Assembly: GCA_007922195.1 (NCBI GenBank)
Contig: ML682024.1
Coordinates: forward strand, 7,241,594 to 7,305,593
Length of the DNA stretch: 64,000 nt
Direction of reading: 5' to 3'
Source of the DNA: Podocnemis expansa
Lineage: Eukaryota; Chordata; Testudines; Podocnemididae
Positions 53,419 through 64,000 of this stretch are shown here, in pieces. The notes beneath the pieces are model-generated. The model did not search any database. It worked only from the letters and a program-made list of their open reading frames with translations, and was not told the origin of the DNA. Every line of letters begins with the position of its first letter. Position 1 is the stretch's first letter. Both the position numbers and the translations under genes were made by a program.

Positions 53419-54036
53419 TGTAGGAGAAATTGTAACATGAAGTAGGCCTGACTCAAGATGGAGTTAGTTTGGACTGGAGGGTTATGGGAAAGACTCTGTG
53501 TTAGCTAAACATTAAGTACTGAGACAACAGTAATTACACCATGTAAATAGTGAGGGGAACTAATATCCTTAGGAGGTAGAGTTTACATGAGGACCATGGG
53601 ATAGTGATAGATAGGAAGTAAGCATTGATAAGGGGGTGGTAATTAAACCTGTAATTGGTGTTAATGGAATAGGTAATTGAATATTGTTAGTAAATAAAAA
53701 TGTTGTTAATTTAATCTGTTAATTAAATCTTGACTATAGTAATTGAACACTGTTAATGAGTAGAGTTATGACATAACCCTTGTGGAATTTTCTTTGTCTC
53801 CAAGTCTGTAACTTAAGGTATAAAAGACCACCTGCCCTGGTGTTTGGGGCATTCTTCTTTTGCCCCTGATGCAGCTTGCTGTATCAGGTTTATTATTCAA
53901 TTGGATAATAAACTTTGGGAACCACACCTCGTCCTCTGCTCATTCGAGTCTCAGCTGGGAACGGGTCTGCGTCATTGGGAAGGCTCTGGTGTGCCTCTTT
54001 CTGAAGTTGAGGGCCAAAGTTAGATTTTCCCCCACA
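53419..54036 (+). repeat. Solo ERV-type LTR (family L-A), copy 3
   Basis: 618 bp, TGTAGGAG...CCCCCACA. Internal TATAAAA (53819-53825) and AATAAA (53907-53912) are well placed as promoter and poly(A) signal. The R/U5 end (GTCTCAGCTGGGAACGG and beyond) is nearly identical to copy 1, but the U3 half differs, so it is a subfamily. Flanks AATG/AATT give a weak 4-bp duplication. Confidence 0.82.
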
Positions 54037-54095
54037 AATTCCCACAACCCTGTAAGATTTGCTCATTGATAGGGATAGTAGCCTGATTGACTCCA

Positions 54096-54224
54096 GGGGC
54101 ATATAAGGGTAGCAGCTGAGAAGTGCTGTGTGACCCAGCCTGCTCAAGATCCATAATCAAGCCTAGTTCGGTGCAGTACAGGGGCACATAAGGGTAGCAG
54201 CAGAGAAGTGCTGTGTGACCCAGT
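54096..54224 (+). repeat. Two-unit tandem repeat, ~82-bp period
   Basis: CAGGGGCATATAAGGGTAGC / CAGGGGCACATAAGGGTAGC followed by AGAAGTGCTGTGTGACCCAG occurs at 54097 and 54179. Confidence 0.75.
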
Positions 54225-55720
54225 CTGAGTTCAGGGACACAAAGGGTCAGCTGAGAGTGCTGATAGACCTGGTCTGCTCAGACGCACCTATATAGAAACA
54301 CAAGTGACACAAGCAGCACACAAAGGCTACGTTCACACACGGGGTTATTTTGATACAAGTTGTTTCGATAAAAGAGAAAGCAACCCTGATAAATGAACAT
54401 ACCCCAAGTTGGTGGGCAAAGTTGGTAACAATACGAGTCTGAAGACCATGGCCCTGAGAATAAAAGGGGGACTGCCTGGGGAGGTGAGGAGGGAAAAGGT
54501 AGAGGATGAGAGGGTATGAATTCGCCCTCTTACCTACCAGCTAGGAGGTGGGGTACACTAACCCATAGTAATTTCCCTCAAGATATGTTGCAGGCTGACA
54601 CGAATAAGAAATGCTCTTGAGAACAGCAAAGCGGGAGTGTACCTATCCCAGTGTGCCCGATTGGGGAAGGAGTTGGACAAAGTGTGGGGGAGGGAAGGAG
54701 TGGCCTCTGGGTATGAGGACAGGGAGTGGGTATCCTCCCCTACTTGTCCCAGGGGGCGGTAGCCCTGGGTAAGGGCTGCAGAGCAGGTGTTGGGGGGGGG
54801 CATCATGTGTTTTCTTCTCATACCTCTATCACCCCCAGATTTCCACCAAGGCTTCAAGGGCACATGCAACTAGAAACGAGCGCGTGTGAGGAGAGTTCTC
54901 CAGTTGCCAGGCCCTTGCCTGACCCGAAGAGTACAGTAAAGGAAGAGGGAGATGCATCATTACTGGAGAGGAGGAAGAGGTAAGGCTGATTGTGAGGGGG
55001 TGTTTAACATAAGCAATTTAGGGTGCCCCCCTCTAGTTCAAGGGTTGGGTTTGATGGAGGGAGAGGTGATTATATTGGAGTTGATCACCTTTAATGGGAG
55101 AAAAGGGGGCCATCAACCTGCAGTCCAAGGGTAACCATTTCGCTTGGGGGGGGGGAGACTGCTGTGAGGGCTCTCACCCTGAGCGTTCGTGGGGTCATGG
55201 TGGGCTGGGAGAACATTGAAGCACCTGGGGAGTAAGCACACCCAGGGCTGACCTAGGGTCAGAGTTGCCGCAGAACAGGCAGTCAGTGGCCGGGGTACAG
55301 AGAGACCGTCTCTCAAAAGGGAAGATCTAATATGGACTGCTGTAAGTCCTAGTAGAGGCCACTCAGTGCATAACCACGGCTGTAGCAATGCTGCACCTGG
55401 CCACGTCCAAGGCATGCCACATCACTGTAAGGGCTCCGCGTGAGGCCAAGGTGCCTTCCTCAACAAAGGCATCCTAATTGTCCGAGTGTTCTTGTGGGAG
55501 GAAGTTGCTAAAATCCTTCATAGTATTACACAGATTTAGGGAATATCTGTTAAACAAAGCCTAATGGTTAGCAATTCTCAGTTGAAAGGCTGAAGTTGAA
55601 TAGGCCTTTGACCTGGGAGGTCAAACTTCCTAGACCCCTGGGAGTCCAGGGGTAAACCAGGGCGGCTCAGGCCAGTGTGTCCCAATGATGTCAGGGATAA
55701 GGTCACATGGCACCAAGATG
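54225..55720. other. Unassigned, probably decayed DIRS sequence
   Basis: No gene. It lies just upstream of a minisatellite and a DIRS gag relic on the same strand, so it may be the 5' end of that old element. No terminal repeat is recognised. Confidence 0.3.
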
Positions 55721-55721
55721 G

Positions 55722-56145
55722 TGCTGAGCCAAATGCCCATCACGTCTGTCTATTCACAGCCAGAGAGTGGTGCTGAGAGGGCCCTGGATAAGGTCGTATG
55801 GCACCAGCATGGTGCTGAGTTAGGGGCCAATCGCAGCTTTTTATGCATAGCTGGAGAGCGGCGTTGAGAGGGCTCCGGGGCTAATGTAGCGCATGGTGCC
55901 GAGTTAGAGGCCAATCATGGCTTCCATTCATAGCTGGAGAGCGGTGCTGAGAGGGCTCCGGTGCCCATCCAGCATGTGGTGCTACATCAGAGGCCAATAT
56001 CAGCTTTCTCTTCACAGCCGGAGAGCAGCAACGAGACAGCGCTGGTGCCGACTGATCATGCAGTACTGAGTTAGAGGCTGATTGTGGCTTTTATTGATAG
56101 TCTGAGAGCAGTGCCGAGAGGGCTCCAGTGCCAGCTCAGCACACG
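55722..56145 (+). repeat. Minisatellite, about five ~85-bp units
   Basis: The unit is built of ATGGTGCTGAGTTAGAGGCC, CAATCATGGCTTTTATTCAT-like, AGCTGGAGAGCGGTGCTGAG and GGGCTCCGGTGCC, repeated with about 15-20% divergence at 55722, 55812, 55895, 55975 and 56060. By position before the gag block it may correspond to the variable Pro-rich linker region seen in DIRS copy 1. Confidence 0.75.
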
Positions 56146-56149
56146 GTGC

Positions 56150-56540
56150 TGGTAACTCCTTGTGTGTGACAAACGTACCTGGTGGATGTGTGGGAACTGG
56201 TCACAAAATTTAGACATTTGCTCCCACCAGAGGCCAAAGAGGAGTATGATGCATTCCTGGAGGAGGGAAGAATAATTTCCCACAATCTCCTCTCAGCCCG
56301 GGACACGATAGATACAGCAGCCCACACCATGGCCTCAGCTGTAACCATACACCGAGTGGCCTGGCTTAGGGAAGCCAGGATGTCCCCCGCTGCACAGCAG
56401 GTGGTGCTTGATCTGCCCTTTTGGGTTGACACTCTGTTTCCCCCCGAGACCCTAACTGTAGTGGGTACCACACAGGATCCTAGGGGAGAGGTAAAATACC
56501 TCGGTCTCCTCCCATCGGGGCCCTACCCTCACCTCACATA
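56150..56540 (+). pseudogene. DIRS-type gag relic, plus strand
   Basis: A 119-codon open frame (56182-56541) contains FRHLLPPEAKEEYDAFLEE, TIDTAAHTMASAVTIHRVAW and DLPFWVDTLFPPETL. It matches the relic at 9.2-9.7 kb closely and the gag of DIRS copies 1 and 2 more distantly (DTVARRMASAVVMRQLAW). It is a single block; no RT or recombinase follows. Confidence 0.75.
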
Positions 56541-57959
56541 AACCATATGGGGCAGAAAACCACTCCCCCCACTCTCTTCCCAGATGAGATCGGGGCAGGG
56601 ACCCAACCCCTCCCCACCGCCCCCTCAGTTCTTCTGGGGGCTTCTTGGAGCCTTTTTCCCCTCCTCCTTCCCCTGTAAGGAAGGGAGCCTATCCCAATTT
56701 ACTGCCCACCATGATTCCCACAACATCCTGGTGCCCCTCTCCCTCCCTTCCCTTAGTGAGAGAACAGGGAGCTTATCAGGGCTGTCACCCCCCACCCACC
56801 CTGCGTCGATATCGTGAACAGGGGTGAGTCAGTCTTTGGCCTTGCCTCCCCAGTCTTATAAGAGGCGCAGCCCATGTAACCAAGGCCCCTCTCAGTTACC
56901 AAGACCCATCCAAACTGCGGCCCATTGCCCAGACAATTCTCAGCCATTGCTACCCTTGGGGCTGTTATTGGAGGAAATGGATCAGGGAAGCCTCCCCCCC
57001 CAAGCCCTTCCGGTACCCTTTCGACCGACAATTCCTTCTTTGCTCATAATCTTTAAGGGCAGCCTTCATTAAACCGCATCACGTAGTAGCTCTAGCCATA
57101 ACTACAGATCCTCCCAGTATGCACGGACATGTGCCCATCCAGATGTGTGGAATCCCTTCCCCGCCTGCCTGCCACCTGTCGTACATCAGGTAGGATCTCC
57201 TTTGTACCCGGGATGGGGAGGGACCCCTTGGGCATCTCCGTCCCCATAAAACCGGTCAGCACACGTGGTTAAGTTGGTCCTGGTAGGTCCTCAACCACTT
57301 CTACGGTATGGGAACCCTCCCTCTATCCCACTTGTTAAGTGGGTACACTCTACCGCATGGGGCTCGATGTCCGAGGGGAGGCCGAGGCAGAGCTGTTCGC
57401 AATCCCTATTTTGCTAATCGCCCCCCTCCCCCCCATGGGGAGGGGGAAGACAACCGATGGTAAACAAGAGCTTCTCCTGCTTCTTTGGGATGACCTCATA
57501 TTTAACCGGGACGTCCCCGATTGGGAGTCCCAATCTAGGCCCCACCCTACCAGGAAAGTGGGGTGATACCCTCCTTATTCTTCTTCTCTCTCTCCCTCTC
57601 TCTCTCTCTACCCCTGAAGTATCAGCTTCTATATGTCTGACCTAGAGTTAACCAGGTCAGTAGGACCCACGGGAGAAGAGACAAGACTTCTTCCCTGACC
57701 ATGTGGACAGAGGTGAAGAAACTTACATTCGGCCTCCCACACTACTGCTAGCTAGCCGTAAGGCTAGCTCGTTGACATACTTCATGTGCACCACTGGGTC
57801 CCACACATGGCTGTCACCCAACCGGGGTATACATAAATGGCTCACCCTAGGTCGCCCTGGTACCATGATTACCCATATCTGGGCCTGGAACACTACTACC
57901 TGAGCATCCAGCTATCATGTTATGCGTTCCTTTGCGGGACCTCAGACCAAAAACTGTTG
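56541..57959. other. Unassigned sequence with a CT tract
   Basis: No domain recognised. A CT microsatellite lies at about 57581-57609. Because it follows the gag relic it may be the remainder of that DIRS element, too decayed to identify. Confidence 0.3.
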
Positions 57960-57964
57960 GGTAG

Positions 57965-58863
57965 TGTCAACGGAGGTGGCAAACATAATGGCCACCCTGC
58001 CCCCCCCAACATAGCCCTCTAGACTATGGAGCTCACAGGGAGGAATGTTAAGTATCAATCTCCCTGATGGGCCTTGATTTCCTGGGTGAGTTTCTACCCC
58101 CCCTTGCCTTGTGTCATCAAGGGGAGGGTGAGCTTCTATCCCCCTGAACAGTTTCTCCACACCCCTGTCACCACGAAGGAGGGATCATTCTCCAGGGTCC
58201 CAGTTACATCATTGGTCCTGACCTGCACCTCTCTTCCAATTGGCTATTTTATACTCTGGCTGTGCAGTATGCTATTTAAGCCCCTGCCTTGGTTGGCTTG
58301 AGTGTTCTCCCACCCTCGAACACTAAAGGGCACATCACGAAAAAGTCGGACTGATCCCCCGACCGAGACAGGGAGCTCCCGCCTGCGAGACTTTTGGGTG
58401 TACTTGAATTGCCGGCCGAATGATTATGTACTGGGATGCTGCAGCTGGTCTGCCTCCTCGCTTTGGGTTCCACTATGGTGCTAGGACAGGTATTATAAAC
58501 TGATACAGCTATTCTACCTCTCTCGATTTGTTTCTTTCTTCTCTTTTTCTTTTCTCTATAATTCCATTTATGCATTGTTTATAAGTGTAGTTTTTCCCAT
58601 TTATGCAGTGTTTATAAGTGTGGTTTTCATTTGTACCTTGTATAGTCCCTTTACTACATAGCTGTTTATTATCCCACTTGTAGCTTGCATAGTCCTTTTC
58701 ACTGTGTAGCTGTTTACTCCCCCCACATAGGCATTTTTGTTGCTATTTCATTGTATGCCTTTATGAGACCACTATAAAATTTTGTCTATTGAAAGTTGGT
58801 GTCCATCTCCTTGGTGGGTGTCACCGGTCCATAGCAGTTACATCGCGAACCTGGGGTTCAACA
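57965..58863 (+). repeat. Solo LTR (family L-B), copy 2
   Basis: 899 bp, TGTCAACGG...GGTTCAACA, with a perfect 5-bp duplication GGTAG (57960-57964 and 58864-58868). Aligns throughout with 5795-6736. TATTTAAG at about 58272. No internal region. Confidence 0.92.
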
Positions 58864-58868
58864 GGTAG

Positions 58869-59969
58869 CTTTTACATGATACCCTTGCCATGGACATCTG
58901 CTAAAGGCCGTTGTGTTTCCTCCGCTCACTTGAGGGACCTCAAGTGGATCAAAAAAAAAAAAGTTTTCTGACCTGCACGGAAACTCAGAAATTTGTCTTC
59001 CCCATGGTGGGTTACGGTCCTGGACAAGATCTCAAGATAGGGACAAGCCATCCTTGTTGGATTTTCTAAAATCCAAGTTACTCCTGCAGAGCCATGGTTC
59101 TCACTCTGGGAATACCATATTCCCAGGTGGTCTTGGGAGGAGACCATTCACTCCTCCTACAACCATATCATTTAGAAGGGTGGTCCTTCTTTTACCGAGT
59201 CCTTAACTCCCGTGCACACATAGGTGCAGCATAGTTGGGGCAGATATCACTCCTACTGGTGCCCCTGGGAACACAAGGTTTTGAATCACTGTACCTCTAA
59301 CCCCATAGGCCTTTTGGTCGTTACGACCAAGTGGCCAGTCGGTGGCATTGCTTTTCCATTGCCCTCGTTTCCCCTTCCCTCCAACTCCCCCGGCAGTCTT
59401 CCTGGTATCAGAATCTTTAGGTGGAACATAGGGGTCAAAAGGAGGGTCCTTTTCTGTGAGTCTTCATAAATACCAAGGTATTTATAGAGACTAAGGTCAA
59501 TAGCACTTCCTAAGGCCACCATGCCAACTTATGGGTGCCTAGTGGCCTGAATGGTAGCCTTCTGGGTTCTTACACTGTACACGGCTGGAGGCTTGCGTCA
59601 CATCCTCCTGGCCCAGGGACATCTTACCCGATATGCCATATGGTGCTCATTGCACCACCCCAGCCCCCTTTTTCTTTTCTCATTAACCAATGCGAAGTGT
59701 CTTCCTTAGACCCTTCTTGGCTGAACTCAGTAGTCCTTCCCTAGCATAACAGCCACGTGGCCAGATAAAGTCTGCCTTGCAGGCGGCTCTGGCCAGTGAA
59801 AGGTGTGTGCAGGGACACAGCAAGGAGACCCCTTTGCACCAGGGGCACCTGTTCCGAACACCCAGAGTGACCACACAAACACTGGGATAGTGCAGGGATT
59901 AGGGGAATGGGGAAGATTTATTCACAAAGGTGCAAAGGGGAAACCAACGGGGGAGATGGGGCAGCACTA
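58869..59969. other. Unassigned sequence
   Basis: Several short open frames with no recognised domain, and an A12 run near 58950. It is the continuation, after the LTR insertion, of the sequence at 56.5-57.96 kb. Confidence 0.3.
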
Positions 59970-60345
59970 AAGGTTGGTTACTCACCGTAACTGTCCTTCT
60001 TCAATATGGGCTGCTCACATACATTCAGTTACAGCTGTTTATGTGCCGCAGGGCACGGTAGCTCAGAAAGTCTTTAGCGTTAGCCTGTCAGGTCAGGGAG
60101 CATGGCCAACACTCCCTCCATGCCACGGCCGCGGCTATATAGGTGACCGTGACCCTGACCCTCCCAGTCCCATATACCTTTGCCAACTCCGTTAGCAGGG
60201 ACGGTTGGAGGGACCCGAATGTATGTGAGCAGCCCATCTCGAAGAAGGAAGATTACAGTGAGTAACCAACTGTTCTCCTTTGAGCGCTACTCACATCATT
60301 CAGTTACAGGTGACTGCTAGCCGTACACAAGGATGGTGGGAAGAG

Positions 60346-61250
60346 TTACAGTCTACCCACACTGAGCACAGCTCTACCCACAGCGGCAGCATCTCTCGCC
60401 TCTTGAGCAATGGCGTAGTGCATTGTGAAGGTATGTATCGACGACCACATAGCGGCCCTGCAGATCTCTTGGATCAGGACCTTAGCGAGGAAGGCCATGG
60501 AAGACACCTGAGCTCTGGTAGCATGAGCTCTCATAGTCTCTGGGATAGGCGTGTTTGACTTTCCGTAGTAATCTTTAATGCTGTTCACTATCCACTTGGA
60601 GATGCATTGGGAGGATACTGGAGAACCTCTCATGCGTTGCGTGACCACCACGAAAAGTTGGAAGGTCTTGCGGAAAGGTCGTGTGCACTCAATGTAGATT
60701 AGGAGCACTCTCCTCACATCCAGGGTGTGCCACCGTCTCTGGTTTTCTGTCACCTGCGGGTCTGGGTAGAAGACCAGCAGGCAGATCTCTTGATTCATGT
60801 GGAAGGGAGTGGCAAACTTGGGTAAGAACGAAGGGTGGTGACACAGGACCACCTTGTCTGGGAAGAAAACCGTATATGGGGGTTCAGAGGATAGGGCTCA
60901 TAGCTTTGAGACCCTTCTGGCTGAGGTAATGGCTACCAGGAAAGCCACCTTCCAGGACAGCACTAGCAGGGTGGCTGAGAGTAAGGGCTCGTATGGCGGT
61001 TCTGTCAGAGCCCGCAGCACCACATTCAAGTCCCACAGTAGGGTGAGGTTGCGGACGTGGGGAAAAAGTTTTTCCACTCTTTTTAGGAACCTATGGCGGA
61101 TGGGGTCTGAAAAGAGTGGGATCCCATCTATTGTTTGGTGAAAGGCCAAGATTGCTGCCAAATAAACTTTCAATGTGGACAAGGACAGGCCTTTCTCTCT
61201 TAGGTCAAGAAGGTAATCTAAAGTTGCCTGAATTGGTGTGGAGATAGGGT
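60346..61250 (-). pseudogene. DIRS copy 2 tyrosine recombinase
   Basis: The catalytic part (60852 to 60346) is open: HxxR in RAHATRA, nucleophile candidate in FTMHYAIAQ, end VGRAVLSVGRL identical in pattern to copy 1. The N-terminal part (61182-60898) is in a different register with LEVEKLFPHVRN-like sequence (RVEKLFPHVRNL). A stop near 60898 and the shift disable it. Confidence 0.8.
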
Positions 61251-62258
61251 CTATGTTTTTATCATGGCATCAGGTGGAGAAGTGATTCCATTTTGCCATG
61301 TAGGTGGACCTGGTGGAGGGTTTTCTACTACCAACCAGGACCTTTTTAACCCTATCTGAGCAGTGTCTCTCTTGCTTACTGAGCCAGAGAGCATCCAGGC
61401 TGTCAGGTGCAGGAGGCCCGGGTTGGGGTGCCGAAGGCATCCCGAGTCCTGTGTCAGGAGGTGCACCCACCACGGGAGGCAGAGCGGGGTCCTCATTGAT
61501 ATGTCTTGAAGGAGAGGGAACCAGTGTTGCCTGGGCCAGTCTGAGGCTATCAGGATGATGAGCGCCTCGTCCATGAGGGCCTTCAGAAGCACCCAATAAA
61601 TCAGGGGAATTGGCGGGAAGGCATACATTAGGGTTCCCGACCAGTTGAGGAGGAAGGCATCATTGAGAGACCCTTTCTCCTGGCCTCGAAGGGAGCAGGA
61701 CTGAGGGCATTTGTGGTTCTGTGCCATGGCAAAGAGGTGGATCTGAGGGGTTCCCCATCTGGTTGTCAGTAGGGAGAAAACCTCGTTGTGGAGGGACCAC
61801 TCGTGAGTTGCCAGTGGCTTTCTGCTGAGGGAATCTGCTATGCCGTTGTCCACCCTGGGAAGATGGGCGGCAGTTGGCGTGAAGTGATGGTCTATCGCCA
61901 GTTGCCAAAGCTTGGTTGCTTCCTCACATAGGGCCGAGGAGTGGACTGCCCCCTGGCGGTTCAGGTAGAACACAGCTGCTGTGTTGTTTGAGAGGATTTG
62001 GACCACTCTGCCCTGGATCTGGTCTAGGAAGATCATGCAGGCCAGTCTGATGGCCCTGAGCTCCTTCACGTTTATTTGGAGGAGACTGTCCTCGGGGCTC
62101 CAGGCACCTTGTGTGGAGAGCCCCCTGGACAGGTGGGCACCCCACCCCGAGTTGGAGGCATCCATTATCAGGGTCACTGCAGGCTTGGACTCCCTGAATG
62201 GAATTCCCCCCCCCCACGAAGTTGGGGTCTCTCCAAATTTGGAGGGACTCCAGGGCAT
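61251..62258 (-). pseudogene. DIRS copy 2 RNase H and post-RNase-H domain
   Basis: Open for 335 codons. RNase H: LIMDASNSGWGAHL (Asp), INVKELRAIRLA (Glu) and LSNNTAAVFY, where the third acidic residue (Asp in copy 1, SDNT) is Asn. Then PRVDNGIADSLSRKPL and the WGTPQIHLFAM...LMYAFPPIPLI...WPRQHWF region shared with copy 1. The lost acid suggests RNase H is dead although the frame is long. Confidence 0.8.
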
Positions 62259-63110
62259 GCTGGGGTACCAAGATTACCTTGTCGAGAAGGTCCCTTTCTG
62301 GTCGGAAGCTTGTGGTGAACCAGAGCTCGAATGGTTGCATCCACAGGCGGTCTGTTCAGATTACCAATTTGGCCACTGCCATGTGCCCCAGGAGCTACAG
62401 GCATCTGTGCGCTGTGGTTAGCCCTGGCGCCTGGTGCTCTGTGATGATGGTGCTGAGGGACTGAAATCTTGACAGGGGCAAGGATGCGGTGCCTTGTCAG
62501 GCGTTTAAGTGTGTCCCAATGAACTCTATGTCCTGGGTGGGGCAAAGCTTGGACTTCTCCAAGTTTATGTGGAAGCCCAGGAACTTGCACAGGTTCATTA
62601 CCACATTGACATGGTCTTGTACTTGTCGACTTGACTTGCCCACTATGAGCCAGTTGTCTAGATAGGGGTAGATTCTTACACCCATCCCTCATAAGAATGC
62701 TGCGACTAGTGTGACACACTTTGTGAACACCCTGAAGGCTAGTGATAACCTGAAGGGGTGGGCAGTGAACTGGTAATGGCGTCGTGCCACTAGAAACCTG
62801 AGGAACCGCCTGTGGTGGGGCTGAATGGGTATGTGTGAGTAAGTGTCCTTTAGGTAGAGGGCAGCGAACCACACTCCTGGGGACAGGGAGGGAATGATCT
62901 TCGGTAGGGAGATCATGTGGAATTTTATTTTCTTTATGTTTTTGTTGGGAGCTCTGAGATCTAGAATGGGCCGTAGGTCCCTGTTTGGGCACCAGGAAGT
63001 AGCGGGAATAGAACCCTTTGCTGCGTTCCCTCTTGGGAACCTTTTAGATGGCTCTGAGGGAGAGTAACTTCCGGCATTCAGCCTCAAGCTTGCCTAGCAG
63101 ATCGGGATTC
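62259..63110 (-). pseudogene. DIRS copy 2 reverse transcriptase
   Basis: Blocks DLRPILDLRAPNKNIKKIKF (about 63000) and GVWFAALYLKDTYSHIPI, where the first catalytic Asp region reads ALYLKDTY against ALDLKNTY in copy 1, then FTKCVTLVAAFL. The active site IYPYLDNWLIVG has Asn at 62653-62655 where YLDD is expected. Frame changes at about 62690 and 62497. Confidence 0.78.
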
Positions 63111-63293
63111 TCTGGGATTATGGGAGGGGATGGTTTTCTGTCCCAGGGGGTTGAGAGGAACTGAATGCGGTATCCTCTGGCCACTGTGTTGAGGACTCAC
63201 TGGTCTGACGTGCCTTGGGTCCATCGTGGGGCGAAGTGGTGGAGGCAGTGGGGGGAGAACAGGGGTTGTGGAGTGCTGCCCTCAGAGGGACCG

Positions 63294-64000
63294 TCAAAAA
63301 CGCTGTTTGCGGCCCGACGAACGGTCCGACCCCTGTCCACGCTGTCCTGACTGGGAGGCGCCCAGCTTACCCTCTTTACTTGATTGGCCTTTATCCTTGT
63401 CCAAGTCCCCGAGGTGATGCTGGGGAAACTGGAGAGATCTCGGAAACTGGGTCTGCAGTTGCAGCTGTTGTTTCAGTTGCTGTAACTGCTGTTGTAGCTG
63501 GTGCGACTTTGAGGAATGCCTAACAGGTTGAGGGGTGTAGATCCCGTGGGACCTCAGTGTAGCCCTCGAGCCTCTGTGGAAGGTGCAAAGAGGTCGGAGC
63601 CTTCGAAGGGAAGGTCCTGAATAACGTGTTGCATCTGCATGGAGAGACCAGAGTTCTGGAGCCAGGCCAACTGGCGCATCACCACTGCCGATGCCATTAT
63701 ACGTGCTGCTGTGTCCACTGCATCCCAGGTTGCCGCGAGTGCATCCCTGGACGCTCTCTCTCCCTTGTCCAGCATCACCTCGAAGTCTCTCAGGTGATCC
63801 TTGGAGATGGCCAGCCGGAGATTTCACAGAGCTTCCCACAGGTTGAAGATGTAGCACATCATGAAGGCTGAATGATTTGAGATGTGCAGCTGGAGTGCAG
63901 CAGAGTAAACTTTCCTGCCCAACAGGTCAAGTCTTCTCACCTCTTTGTTCTTGGGCGTGGTGCTAGGTTGACCTTGTCTCTCCCATGGTTGACTGTGTCA
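63294..64000 (-). pseudogene. DIRS copy 2 gag-like ORF, partial
   Basis: Shares GRKVYSAALQL (about 63910), DALAATWDAVDTAARIMASA across the site where copy 1 carries the hAT MITE, MRQLAWLQ, DLPFEGSDLF and the Gln-rich C-terminus ending KQRF at 63294. A stop near 63835 and a shift near 63560 break it. The 5' portion is outside the window. Confidence 0.8.

Larger units (their letters stand above)
59970..64000 (-). mobile_element. DIRS tyrosine-recombinase retrotransposon, copy 2 (cut by window end)
   Basis: Minus-strand copy of the 14672-20603 family. From right to left: gag (to 63294), RT, RNase H plus post-RNase-H domain, tyrosine recombinase, and the terminal structure at 59970-60320 (TTACTCACCGTAACTG, GGGCTGCTCACATACATTCA, then a second CACATCATTCAGTTACAGG). 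The gag start and left terminus lie beyond 64000. Frames are broken but less than in copy 1. Confidence 0.88.

Noticed and set aside
58869..59969. Possible additional RT gene in short open frames
   Set aside because: None of the RT blocks (YxDD, PFG, KPDG) could be found in any frame; left unassigned.
1..64000. CRISPR arrays, bacterial operons, tRNA or rRNA genes
   Set aside because: No regularly spaced short repeats, no ribosome-binding-site-led gene strings and no complete tRNA cloverleaf were seen; only SINE-type tRNA-like promoter fragments.

Overview
The window reads as vertebrate nuclear DNA, most likely from a turtle or another non-avian archosauromorph. This is inferred from the repeat mix: a CR1 LINE whose ORF1 carries a PHD-like finger and an esterase domain, a Tx1/L1-clade LINE with a long ORF1, DIRS-type tyrosine-recombinase retrotransposons, a Ty3/gypsy element, hAT-type non-autonomous transposons, MIR-like SINE sequence and solo retroviral-type LTRs. 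A leukocyte-receptor-type immunoglobulin gene sits among them. There is no bacterial, plasmid or phage content.

Layout. 1-8.3 kb: a broken Ty3/gypsy element at about 1247-7798. Its left LTR carries a hAT MITE (1314-2252) and its integrase region carries a solo LTR (5795-6736). 8.3-10.1 kb: a solo ERV-type LTR and a DIRS gag relic on the minus strand. 10.8-14.66 kb: a decayed copy of an Ig-superfamily receptor gene with secondary insertions. 14.67-20.6 kb: a nearly complete but dead DIRS element on the plus strand (gag, RT, RNase H, tyrosine recombinase), with a 406-bp hAT MITE in gag. 20.6-24.0 kb: unassigned sequence with one candidate LTR and a purine-rich tract. 24.04-29.07 kb: the one clearly intact host gene, a six-exon activating Ig-like receptor (about 282 aa: split signal peptide, two Ig domains, stalk, transmembrane helix with a basic residue). 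29.4-34 kb: SINE pieces, a hAT MITE, and a GC-rich block holding one orphan first exon of an HDGFL2-like PWWP gene. 34-37.6 kb: a third, older DIRS-like sequence flanked by two copies of a ~390-bp repeat. 39.4-40.2 kb: a solo LTR. 40.47-48.54 kb: a full-length Tx1-like LINE on the minus strand with long open ORF1 and ORF2, bounded by a 52-bp direct repeat. 48.5-53.2 kb: a CR1 LINE on the plus strand, which the Tx1 element appears to have split near its 5' end. 53.4-60 kb: solo LTRs, a minisatellite and another DIRS gag relic. 59.97-64 kb: a second DIRS element of the same family as the 14.7-kb copy, on the minus strand and cut by the window end.

Only the Ig-like receptor looks like a working host gene. 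Its transmembrane basic residue and very short cytoplasmic tail predict signalling through an ITAM adaptor such as FcR-gamma. Its damaged paralogue 10 kb upstream shows that the locus expanded by tandem duplication, as leukocyte receptor clusters typically do. The rest is a layered record of insertions. Several can be ordered: hAT into gypsy LTR, solo LTR into gypsy integrase, hAT into DIRS gag, Tx1 into the CR1 5' end, and a 45-bp CR1 tail into CR1 ORF2.
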